Shown piece by piece: positions 1 to 4,873 of a DNA stretch of 8,435 nucleotides; the stretch's first letter is position 1, and the number at the start of each line of letters is the position of its first letter. The stretch lies in NCBI GenBank assembly GCA_007119405.1, contig SKPT01000365.1:1-8435 (forward strand), in the 5' to 3' direction. Made by a program: the position numbers and the translations under genes. Below the pieces are notes generated by a model. It was given only the letters and a program-made list of their open reading frames with translations, was not told where the DNA came from and did not search any database. The DNA is from Phycisphaeraceae bacterium (GTDB lineage: Bacteria > Planctomycetota > Phycisphaerae > Phycisphaerales > Phycisphaeraceae).

Positions 1-78
1 GCCCGCGGCCGCGCGACCCGCCCGCCCGCGCTCGCGACGCCCGACCACGACCCGCACACCGCCCGCAGAGACCGAAAC

Positions 79-645
79 ATGGCAGCGACACTCGACATCA
101 TCCGCGGCAAGGCGTTCGTCCTCGGCGACGACATCGACACCGACCAGATCATCCCCGCCGAGTACCTGGCTTACGACCCCTCCGACCCCGAGGAACGCAA
201 GTACTTCGGCATGTACGCGATGTCCGGCGTGCCCGCGGGCCAGGCGGGCCTGCCCGAGGGCAACACCCGCTTCGTGCCCGAGGGTGAGTTCAAGACCGAC
301 TACCGCATCGTCATCGGCGGGCGGAACTTCGGCTGCGGCTCATCGCGCGAGCACGCGCCGCTGGCCATCGCCGAGGCCGGCGCGACCGTCGTCGTCGCCG
401 AGTTCTACGCCCGCATCTTCTACCGCAACTGCGTCAACGGCGGCTACCTGCTGCCGTGCGAAGCCACCACCCGCCTCGTCGACGAGATCGCCACCGACCA
501 CGACGTGGAGGTGGACATCGAAAACGGCAGGCTCACCAACCACAGCACCGGCAAGACCTACGAGCTCAAGCCCCTAGGCGACGTCAAGCCCATCATCGAA
601 GCCGGCGGCGTCTTCGACTACGCGCGCAAAAGCGGGATGGTGTGA
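79..645 (+). CDS. leuD: 3-isopropylmalate dehydratase small subunit
   Basis: Small (swivelling-domain) subunit of isopropylmalate isomerase, which with LeuC converts 2-isopropylmalate to 3-isopropylmalate in cytosolic leucine biosynthesis. The 188-residue product opens with the family signature GDDIDTDQIIPAEYL (residues 16-30). It carries the substrate-site loop GRNFGCGSSREHAP at 81-94 and ARIFYRNCVNGG at 111-122. The 4Fe-4S cluster is held by LeuC, so no cluster cysteines are expected here. The ATG at 79 places the conserved GKAFVLGDDID block about ten residues in, as is usual; no strong ribosome binding site is visible, and the frame is open to the window edge without another ATG. The 78 bases upstream are extremely GC-rich and show no recognisable gene; leuC is the expected neighbour beyond the edge (inference). 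The related homoaconitase small subunit is the main alternative, but a bacterial leucine enzyme is likelier. Confidence 0.93.
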   Translation: MAATLDIIRGKAFVLGDDIDTDQIIPAEYLAYDPSDPEERKYFGMYAMSGVPAGQAGLPEGNTRFVPEGEFKTDYRIVIGGRNFGCGSSREHAPLAIAEAGATVVVAEFYARIFYRNCVNGGYLLPCEATTRLVDEIATDHDVEVDIENGRLTNHSTGKTYELKPLGDVKPIIEAGGVFDYARKSGMV

Positions 646-658
646 GCGTGACCCGCCG

Positions 659-674
659 CTCGCGGCTTCGCGAG
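659..674 (+). terminator. GC-rich hairpin after leuD
   Basis: A perfect 6-bp stem, CTCGCG / CGCGAG, with a GCTT loop starts 13 bases after the leuD stop codon. There is no T-run after it (ACCTTGGG follows), so it could be a weak terminator, an mRNA-stabilising hairpin or chance in GC-rich DNA. It also lies just upstream of the next start codon at 690. Confidence 0.3.
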
Positions 675-689
675 ACCTTGGGAACAGGC

Positions 690-875
690 ATGGCGTACAA
701 CTCGGTCGAAAAGCTTGCGGATTCGGTCAGGCGGCTGAATGACGCCGAGTTCGCCGCTTTCCGCGATTGGTTCGATCGCTACGCGGCAGTGCGATGGGAT
801 GAGCAGATCGAACGTGACGCGCGGGAAGGTCGGTTGGATGATCTCGCGGATCAGGCGCGCCGGAGCCGGCCATGA
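690..875 (+). CDS. small antitoxin-like protein
   Basis: A 61-residue acidic, helical protein. Residues about 16-56 follow a pattern I associate with small proteins often encoded just upstream of RelE/ParE-type toxins: LNDAEFAAFRDWFDRY, then WDEQIERDAREGRLDDLADQA. Such proteins are usually annotated as hypothetical or putative antitoxins. I chose the ATG at 690 because the recognisable protein starts there, and GGGA at 680-683 gives a weak ribosome binding site; the upstream part of the open frame overlaps leuD out of phase and is not protein-like. The stop codon overlaps the start of the following DUF2283 gene in an ATGA (872-875), so the two are probably translationally coupled. No RelE/ParE-like toxin is adjacent. 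The antitoxin assignment is from pattern memory only. Confidence 0.68.
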   Translation: MAYNSVEKLADSVRRLNDAEFAAFRDWFDRYAAVRWDEQIERDAREGRLDDLADQARRSRP

Positions 876-1069
876 AGACCGTCTACGACCCCCACACCGA
901 TACGCTGACGATCCAGCTCGCCGACGCGCCCGTCGCCGAGAGCGATGAGGACAAGCCGGGTGTGATCCTCGACTACGACGAGCACGGCAACCTCGTGCGC
1001 ATCGAAATCCTCGACGCCTCGACGCGCATCGCCGACACACGCCACATGGATTTCGAGATCGCGGCATAA
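872..1069 (+). CDS. DUF2283 family protein
   Basis: A 65-residue protein matching the DUF2283 pattern over nearly its full length: an MKTVYDPHTDTLTIQL opening, APVAES at 19-24, then GVILDYDEHGNLVRIEILDAS (about 30-50). The fold is expected to be a small beta-rich unit. Its molecular function is not established to my knowledge. DUF2283 genes often sit beside small toxin-like genes (for example DUF4258), which makes an antitoxin-type role plausible but unproven. It overlaps the upstream 61-residue gene by four bases (ATGA), which implies co-expression. The stop codon is followed by a hairpin region and then the thioredoxin promoter. Family assignment is fairly sure; function is not. Confidence 0.82.
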   Translation: MKTVYDPHTDTLTIQLADAPVAESDEDKPGVILDYDEHGNLVRIEILDASTRIADTRHMDFEIAA

Positions 1070-1075
1070 TCAACG

Positions 1076-1131
1076 CCCGTCCTGAGCGAGCCGGCGAGTG
1101 GCGGGGCGAGCGAAGGGCGGGATTTCCGCCC
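1076..1131 (+). repeat. GC-rich spacer with hairpin
   Basis: The spacer after the DUF2283 gene contains a perfect hairpin, GGGCGG (1115-1120), loop GATTT, CCGCCC (1126-1131). It also has an imperfect longer inverted arrangement, CGCCCGTCCTGAGCGAG at 1075-1091 against GGCGAGCGAAGGGCGG at 1105-1120. CCTGAGCG...GCGAAGG-type sequences are common dispersed elements in bacterial genomes. It may act as a terminator for the small-gene pair, although it lacks a T-run. Confidence 0.35.
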
Positions 1132-1148
1132 CTTCACCCCCCATCCGC

Positions 1149-1154
1149 TACAAT
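1149..1154 (+). promoter_or_regulatory. putative -10 box TACAAT (thioredoxin gene)
   Basis: TACAAT lies 33 bases upstream of the ATG at 1188, giving a short leader of roughly 27 bases if transcription starts about 7 bases downstream. It is flanked by CCGCTA and TAGCGG, which are reverse complements. No TTGACA-like -35 is visible; that position falls at the right arm of the 1115-1131 hairpin. The same hexamer occurs before two other genes in this window, which supports a real -10 element. Confidence 0.5.
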
Positions 1155-1187
1155 AGCGGTTTGATCTCCCCCCAAAGCTGCATTCCC

Positions 1188-1775
1188 ATGCCCGACACCA
1201 CCACCATCCTCGACGCCGCCAGCCTCGCCGAGAAGCACGCCGCCGGCCTCTCCTGGGCCGACTACCTCGCCACCGGCAAGGACCAACAGCGCGCCGACTG
1301 GCAGGCCGTCTACGACCGCATCCGCCTCACCGACGCCCAGCGCAAGCTGCTCGGCTCATTCACCCGCCAGATCAACGCCATCTGCCTTTCGGGCATCTGG
1401 TGCGGCGACTGCGTCCAGCAGGGCCCGCTCATCCAGCGCATCGCCGAGGCCTGCCCCGCCCTGGACCTGCGCTGGCTCGACCGCGACGAGCACCCGGACC
1501 TCGCCCAGGCCGTGGCCATCAACGCCGGCCAGCGCGTGCCCGTGCTCATCCTCGCCGCCGAGGACCACGAGCTCGTCTCCTGGTTCGGCGACCGCACGCT
1601 GACCCGCTACCGCGCCCTGGCGCAAAAGCGGCTCGGCGGGGCCTGCCCCCTGCCCGGGGCCCCGGTGCCCCAGGGCGAGCTCGAGGCCACGCTCCAGGAA
1701 TGGCTGGACGAGATCGAGCGCGTCCACCTGCTGCTGCGCCTGAGCACCCGGCTGCGCAAGCAGCACCAGGACTAG
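1188..1775 (+). CDS. thioredoxin-fold family protein (WCGDC)
   Basis: A 195-residue thioredoxin-like protein, probably cytosolic because no signal peptide or membrane segment is seen. The redox motif is W71-C72-G73-D74-C75, preceded by a beta strand (INAICLSGI). The cis-proline of the fold is P118 in RVPVLIL. Residues 1-60 form a helical N-terminal extension absent from classic thioredoxin (about 105 residues), and the C-terminal 30 residues are a basic helix. WCGDC in place of WCGPC marks a widespread family of thioredoxin-related proteins of uncertain substrate. An upstream in-frame ATG at 1098 would add 30 residues, but these run through the hairpin and the TACAAT promoter, so ATG 1188 is preferred. 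The first base of a long palindrome is the last base of its TAG stop codon. A disulfide or thiol reductase role is inferred. Confidence 0.85.
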   Translation: MPDTTTILDAASLAEKHAAGLSWADYLATGKDQQRADWQAVYDRIRLTDAQRKLLGSFTRQINAICLSGIWCGDCVQQGPLIQRIAEACPALDLRWLDRDEHPDLAQAVAINAGQRVPVLILAAEDHELVSWFGDRTLTRYRALAQKRLGGACPLPGAPVPQGELEATLQEWLDEIERVHLLLRLSTRLRKQHQD

Positions 1776-1904
1776 GCTCCGTCCGAAAAGTGGGTGCCAC
1801 GGCTTGACCGCGAAGCGGCGAGCCGTGCGGCGGTCCGGCGATGCACGGCTTGCCCTTCGGGACAAGCCGTGGCACCCCCACTCCTGCGGTTTTCGGACGG
1901 AGCC
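1775..1904 (+). repeat. compound palindromic repeat after thioredoxin gene
   Basis: A 130-base nested inverted repeat. The outer arms are GGCTCCGTCCGAAAA (1775-1789) and its exact complement TTTTCGGACGGAGCC (1890-1904). The inner arms are GGGTGCCACGGCTTG (1792-1806) and CAAGCCGTGGCACCC (1863-1877). Two further hairpins lie inside: CACGGCT/AGCCGTG (1798-1804, 1821-1827) enclosing CCGC-GAA-GCGG (1808-1818), and CACGGCTTG/CAAGCCGTG (1844-1852, 1863-1871) around the loop CCCTTCGGGA (1853-1862). The left arm begins inside the stop codon of the thioredoxin gene, so it could terminate or stabilise that mRNA. The arrangement resembles REP/BIME-type palindromic repeats. Confidence 0.8.
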
Positions 1905-2183
1905 CAGGCCCGGTCTGATGGCCGGCGACTCGGGGCGACCGCCCAGGCCGGGCTCAGGCTTCTCGGTGCGTGCCGGCCGCAGGGCCACGGTGCGCATCGG
2001 CACTGACAGGCTCCGCGGACTCCGCTTGTCAGTGGCCCCCCCCGCCACGCCTCCGGCATCCCACGCCGTAAACCCTGCTTGCTGGATGGGCAATCCTGAC
2101 TCAAGCCATTTGTTTTACAGAACTTATTTCCGCACCCGACATTCGGTTCCGCGCCGGGTCGGCGGAGAATCGAACCGCACCGC
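1905..2183. other. non-coding spacer
   Basis: No gene-like frame is convincing here; frames that remain open on both strands run through palindromes. It holds a hairpin at 2001-2034, an unusually AT-rich patch at about 2107-2130, and a nested inverted repeat at 2144-2177 (CGGTTC ... GAACCG enclosing CGCCG-GGT-CGGCG) just before the promoter at 2184-2212. The stretch 1905-2000 shows nothing I recognise apart from a repeated GCCCAGGCC (1902-1910, 1941-1949). Confidence 0.5.
2001..2034 (+). repeat. hairpin repeat CACTGACA/TGTCAGTG
   Basis: CACTGACA (2001-2008) is complementary to TGTCAGTG (2027-2034), and the stem extends two more bases with one G-T pair. The loop contains the palindrome TCCGCGGA (2012-2019). 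With its short ends and variable centre it resembles the hairpins at 1775-1904 and 4551-4586 and may belong to the same broad class of intergenic palindromes. There is no T-run. Confidence 0.6.
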
Positions 2184-2212
2184 TTGTCCGGCGTATGGCT
2201 GAGCGATACACT
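2184..2212 (+). promoter_or_regulatory. sigma70-type promoter of the dksA-like/lspA operon
   Basis: A -35 box TTGTCC (2184-2189) and a -10 box TACACT (2207-2212) are separated by exactly 17 bases. Predicted transcription start is near 2219, giving a G-rich leader of about 145 bases before the GTG at 2364. This is the best two-box promoter in the window. An inverted repeat (2144-2177) ends 6 bases before the -35 box and could be an operator. Confidence 0.6.
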
Positions 2213-2301
2213 GTGCCGTCTTGGCCCGGGCCGGGCGGGCGGCGCGGCTGGAAGCTGGTGGGGTGTCGGGGGGGTGGCGGAGGGATGCGGCGTGTCCCGG
2301 G

Positions 2302-2340
2302 CAGGGGCCGGGGCGCGGCGACAGGTCCCGGTAGCCCCTG
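2302..2340 (+). promoter_or_regulatory. stem-loop in 5' leader of the dksA-like gene
   Basis: CAGGGGC (2302-2308) pairs with GCCCCTG (2334-2340), and the stem continues inward with CGGG (2309-2312) against CCCG (2327-2330) after a three-base bulge. It ends 9 bases before the ribosome binding site GGAGAGG (2350-2356), so it could influence translation. I recognise no known riboswitch or leader class, and GC-rich stems also arise by chance here. Confidence 0.3.
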
Positions 2341-2363
2341 TTTGCGGATGGAGAGGTTGCCTC

Positions 2364-2996
2364 GTGGCTCGCAAGTCCTCGAAAACGTCCAAAAAGAAAT
2401 CCACCCGGGCCCGGACCACGGGGGGGAAGTCGGCCAAGACGTCCACGACCGCCAGGAAGAAGAAATCCACGCGCAAGCCGGCCGAGTCGGCCGAGAGCGC
2501 CCAGGAGTCAAGGAAGACCACCGTGAGCAAGCAGCCCAAGCCCCAGGCCAAGCCCGCTAACGATGCCGTGGCCGGCAACGGCCAGGGCCAGCACCTGACC
2601 GACGACGACCTGCGCAAGGTCAAGACGGGCTTGACCAAGCGTGATCTGAAGAAGTTCCGCGACCTGCTGCTGGAGAAGCGTGCCGAGCTCGTCGGCGACG
2701 TCGAATCGCTCGAGACCGACGCCCGCAGCTTCGATGAGGGCATCTCCTACGAGCACATGGCCGACACCGGCACCGCCAGCTACGAGCAGGAGTTCACGCT
2801 CGGGCTCGTCGAGTCCGAGCGGCGGATGCTGCGCGAGATCGACGAGGCCCTGGACCGCATCGAGAAGGGCACCTACGGCGTGTGCATCGAGTCCGGCGAG
2901 CCCATCGGCCGCCCGCGCCTCGAGGCCAAGCCCTGGGCGAAGCACAGCATTGAAGTCGCCCGCGAACGCGAGAAGCGCGGCCTGGACAGCGGCTGA
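2364..2996 (+). CDS. DksA/TraR-like protein, Lys-rich tail, degenerate zinc finger
   Basis: A 210-residue DksA/TraR-family protein; family members bind the RNA polymerase secondary channel. The GTG at 2364 is chosen because GGAGAGG at 2350-2356 lies 7 bases upstream and the Lys/Ser/Thr-rich tail begins there; the frame's upstream part is leader RNA. Residues 1-68 form a very basic, low-complexity tail (repeats of KKKS, AKTS, RKKK). Residues about 90-168 are a long charged helical region equivalent to the DksA coiled coil, with EQEFTLGL at 141-148 matching the conserved segment after the tip. Residues 170-205 match the zinc-finger domain (GTYGVCIESGEPIGRPRLEAKP), but only C174 of the four expected cysteines remains; the others are S, S and V. 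At the coiled-coil tip the E. coli DPADRA is ADTGTA, so one acidic residue is missing. It is probably co-transcribed with lspA 37 bases downstream. A canonical ppGpp co-regulator role is doubtful. Confidence 0.85.
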   Translation: MARKSSKTSKKKSTRARTTGGKSAKTSTTARKKKSTRKPAESAESAQESRKTTVSKQPKPQAKPANDAVAGNGQGQHLTDDDLRKVKTGLTKRDLKKFRDLLLEKRAELVGDVESLETDARSFDEGISYEHMADTGTASYEQEFTLGLVESERRMLREIDEALDRIEKGTYGVCIESGEPIGRPRLEAKPWAKHSIEVAREREKRGLDSG

Positions 2997-3033
2997 GCCG
3001 GCCGTTGCCCACCCCCCCTACAACCAGGCTCCC

Positions 3034-3666
3034 ATGACCCAGATCGAGCAAGGCGGCAGGCAGGGCCAGGCGGAGCACGGCGTCACACGGCGCCGGGCCG
3101 GTGCCTCGCCGCCGGCCATCGTCTGCTTCATCGCGGTGGCGGTGCTGGTCGTGGGGCTGGACCTGGCGATCAAGTACGCCACCTTCGAGCGGGTCGCCGG
3201 GCAGCCGGTCGTGCTTGGCGAGGTCACGCCGCCCGAGCATGCGGTGCCGCTTCACCCGCCTGTGGAGGTCGTGCCCGGCGTGCTGAGCCTGCGCCTGACG
3301 ACCAACCCCGGGGCGGTGTTCGGCATGTGGTCCGGGCAGCGCTGGCTGTTCATCACCGTCTCCATCATCGCCGTGGTGATCCTGCTGCGCCTGTTCTGGC
3401 GCAGCGACGCGAGCGCCTGGCCCTACCATCTGGGTCTGGCGCTGGTTCTCGGCGGGGCCCTGGGCAACCTCTACGACCGGCTGCGCTACGCCGTCGTGCG
3501 TGACATGTTCTGGCTCTTCCCCGAGGCGGGCATCTGGCCGTGGATCTTCAACCTCGCCGACGCCGCGCTGATGGTGGGGGTGACGCTGGTGGTGGTCATG
3601 ATCTACCTGCGCGAGCGGCAGGTTCGCCAGCAGCAAGCACAAGCGCCTGAAACAGACCGCGCGTGA
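3034..3666 (+). CDS. lspA: lipoprotein signal peptidase (signal peptidase II)
   Basis: An inner-membrane aspartyl protease that removes the signal peptide from prolipoproteins after diacylglyceryl modification. The 210-residue product has four hydrophobic segments at about 27-46, 104-121, 131-146 and 171-191. Conserved blocks are LDLAIK (42-47), TTNPGAVFG (89-97), GNLYDRLRY (144-152), the first catalytic aspartate D157 in VVRDMFW, and the second, D176, in FNLADAAL. It is longer than the usual 150-170 residues because of a hydrophilic N-terminal extension of about 26 residues and an expanded loop (50-82) after the first membrane segment. The ATG at 3034 has no clear ribosome binding site; coupling to the upstream DksA-like gene is likely. 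The last 71 bases overlap the convergent amidotransferase gene. All catalytic features are intact. Confidence 0.93.
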   Translation: MTQIEQGGRQGQAEHGVTRRRAGASPPAIVCFIAVAVLVVGLDLAIKYATFERVAGQPVVLGEVTPPEHAVPLHPPVEVVPGVLSLRLTTNPGAVFGMWSGQRWLFITVSIIAVVILLRLFWRSDASAWPYHLGLALVLGGALGNLYDRLRYAVVRDMFWLFPEAGIWPWIFNLADAALMVGVTLVVVMIYLRERQVRQQQAQAPETDRA

Positions 3667-4318
3667 GGCCGGCCGGGGCGTCGGGCCCCGTCGTGCGCTC
3701 CGGGTGCCACTGCACGCCGAGGTAGAACCCCCGGGCGGGGTCATGCACCGCCTCGATCACGCCATCGGGGGCGACGGCCGCGACGCGCAGGCGGCCGGGC
3801 TCGGCGATCGCCTGGTGATCCGAGGAGACGACCTGCCCCGGCCGGGCGTGGCCGAGCGGCCAGTCGACCGGCTCGACGCGGTGCAGGCGGTCACCCTGGT
3901 GAGCGCGGGCGGCCGCATCGCCCAGCGTCTCGGGCATGTGCTGGTCCAGTCGGCCCCCGGCGTGCAGGGCCATCATCTGGCAGCCCAGGCAGATCCCGAG
4001 CACGGGCGTCTCGGGGCGCAGATCCAGCGCCGCCAGCAGGGCCGACTCGAAATGCTGCCGCGCCGGTGCCAGGCGGTTGGCGGCCGGGTGCGTCGGCTCG
4101 CCGTACGGCTCGGTGAGCGGGTCGGCCCCGCCGGTCAGCAGCAGGCCGTCGCACGTCTCGAGGTAGGCATCGATGAGCTCGGGGAGCTGGGCGAGCATCA
4201 GCGGCACGCCGCCGGCGTCGGCGACGGCCTGGGCGTAGGCGCTGCCGAGGCTGTACGTCGCGGGCTTGTCCTTGACGTTGGCGACGGTGATGCCGATGCG
4301 CGGGGCGATGCGGGACAT
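3596..4318 (-). CDS. class I glutamine amidotransferase, gamma-Glu-GABA hydrolase (peptidase C26) type
   Basis: A 240-residue cytosolic hydrolase of the class I glutamine amidotransferase fold, closest in pattern to the PuuD/peptidase C26 group, which cleaves gamma-glutamyl amide bonds. Visible are the N-terminal RIGIT strand (7-11), LLLTGGADPLTEPYGE (59-74), the nucleophile elbow GICLGCQMM with C110, SSDHQAI (165-171), and the other triad residues H205 and E207 in GVQWHPE. All three catalytic residues are present, so it should be active; the exact substrate cannot be read from the sequence. It lies convergent to lspA and its last 71 bases are antisense to the lspA 3' end, encoding a dispensable-looking Ala/Gly/Arg tail. 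The ATG at 4318 is only 6 bases after a TACAAT box, which suggests a leaderless mRNA. No polyamine genes adjoin it. Confidence 0.88.
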   Translation of the reverse strand: MSRIAPRIGITVANVKDKPATYSLGSAYAQAVADAGGVPLMLAQLPELIDAYLETCDGLLLTGGADPLTEPYGEPTHPAANRLAPARQHFESALLAALDLRPETPVLGICLGCQMMALHAGGRLDQHMPETLGDAAARAHQGDRLHRVEPVDWPLGHARPGQVVSSDHQAIAEPGRLRVAAVAPDGVIEAVHDPARGFYLGVQWHPERTTGPDAPAGLTRGLFQALVLAAGEPAARAGRS

Positions 4319-4324
4319 GGGCGT

Positions 4325-4330
4325 ATTGTA
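4325..4330 (-). promoter_or_regulatory. putative -10 box TACAAT, leaderless amidotransferase mRNA
   Basis: On the minus strand TACAAT ends 6 bases before the ATG at 4318. A -10 box normally lies about 6-7 bases before the transcription start, so the transcript would begin at or next to the start codon. No Shine-Dalgarno fits in this space. A -35 box is not evident. The same hexamer precedes two other genes in the window. Confidence 0.55.
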
Positions 4331-4368
4331 AGCCAGCCGCGGCGCGGCCCCGTGCGTCGGGTCTTACC

Positions 4369-4387
4369 CCCCTCCCTTCGGGAGGGG
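4369..4387. repeat. hairpin CCCCTCCC/GGGAGGGG
   Basis: A perfect 8-bp stem, CCCCTCCC (4369-4376) and GGGAGGGG (4380-4387), with a TTC loop, followed by a second G-rich run CCGGGGGAGGG (4388-4398). It lies about 50 bases upstream of the minus-strand ATG at 4318. Pyrimidine/purine-rich hairpins of this type are commonly dispersed between genes in GC-rich genomes. It may be an intergenic repeat rather than a regulatory site. Confidence 0.55.
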
Positions 4388-4550
4388 CCGGGGGAGGGTG
4401 CGCCCTGCTGGCGTGCGAGCTGGCCATGTCCAGGGGCATAGCTGGCAGGCATCGCCTTCAGGCGGCGTGAGGCGCGCTGCTGGGTGTGGCGGTGACGCCG
4501 GGTGGCAGAAGGAAGATTTCTCACGAAAGGGAGCGAACGATGCATTCGAG

Positions 4551-4586
4551 GTGCCACACAGCACCCTTCGGGATGCTGTGTGGCAC
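4551..4586. repeat. hairpin repeat with CCCTTCGGGA loop
   Basis: A perfect 13-bp stem, GTGCCACACAGCA (4551-4563) and TGCTGTGTGGCAC (4574-4586), encloses CCCTTCGGGA (4564-4573), which can itself fold as CC-TTCG-GG with a stable UUCG tetraloop. The loop and the outer GTGCCAC/GTGGCAC ends are identical to parts of the palindrome at 1775-1904, while the stem interior differs and remains complementary. A CTTTTTG run follows at 4594-4600, but no gene ends upstream on the plus strand. Confidence 0.75.
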
Positions 4587-4769
4587 CCGCTACCTTTTTG
4601 AGGTGCACCCCTGCCATGACGCTCCCTATCCCTCCGGGCCGGTGCTCCCGAGGCCACGGCGCGCGCGACCGCTCCGCCTGCGATTCGCCTCGCCGCCTCG
4701 ACCCGCCGCCGCGAGGGGCCGATGTGACGAAGACCACTTTCGCGCCGTCGGCCAGCCCACGCCGCCTCA

Positions 4770-4788
4770 CCGGGACCACCGGTCCCGG
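4770..4788 (+). promoter_or_regulatory. palindrome upstream of threonine synthase promoter
   Basis: CCGGGACC (4770-4777), loop ACC, GGTCCCGG (4781-4788): a perfect 8-bp inverted repeat followed by CTTTATA. It ends 20 bases before the TACAAT box, so it covers or adjoins the -35 position. It could be an operator for the downstream gene or a terminator blocking read-through from upstream; the sequence alone does not decide. Confidence 0.4.
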
Positions 4789-4808
4789 CTTTATACCCCC
4801 CGCGGTGG

Positions 4809-4814
4809 TACAAT
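4809..4814 (+). promoter_or_regulatory. putative -10 box TACAAT (threonine synthase)
   Basis: TACAAT is preceded by GGTGG and followed by CCCGCTCC. It lies 60 bases before the chosen ATG at 4874, predicting a leader of about 50 bases. There is no clear -35 box. It is the third occurrence of this hexamer before a gene in the window. Confidence 0.5.
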
Positions 4815-4873
4815 CCCGCTCCCCCCTTGCGTTGATCGGCGGCCGTTCGACGCTTTTTTCGCGGATGTTCGCC

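Larger units (their letters stand above)
4331..4808. other. non-coding spacer between divergent genes
   Basis: The region between the minus-strand amidotransferase and plus-strand threonine synthase has no convincing gene. Long open frames on both strands here run through hairpins and are by-products of high GC. It contains three strong hairpins (4369-4387, 4551-4586, 4770-4788), listed separately. In 4390-4545 and 4600-4765 I see no recognisable element. Confidence 0.5.

Noticed and set aside
2144..2200. tRNA-like T-loop on the minus strand (GGTTCGATTC)
   Set aside because: The flanking bases do not form a 5-bp T stem, and no acceptor, D or anticodon arms could be assembled around it.
1772..2743. 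Open frame of 323 codons on the minus strand over the spacer and the dksA-like gene
   Set aside because: It crosses palindromes, the promoter and the Lys-rich coding region antisense, and shows no domain.
4551..4600. Intrinsic terminator (strong hairpin plus later T-run)
   Set aside because: No plus-strand gene ends upstream, the T-run begins 8 bases after the stem, and the hairpin is better explained as a repeat sharing loop and ends with 1775-1904.
4502..4873. N-terminal extension of threonine synthase by 124 codons
   Set aside because: The extension would translate through the 4551-4586 hairpin, the 4770 palindrome and the TACAAT box; family members start near the CxxxxC element.
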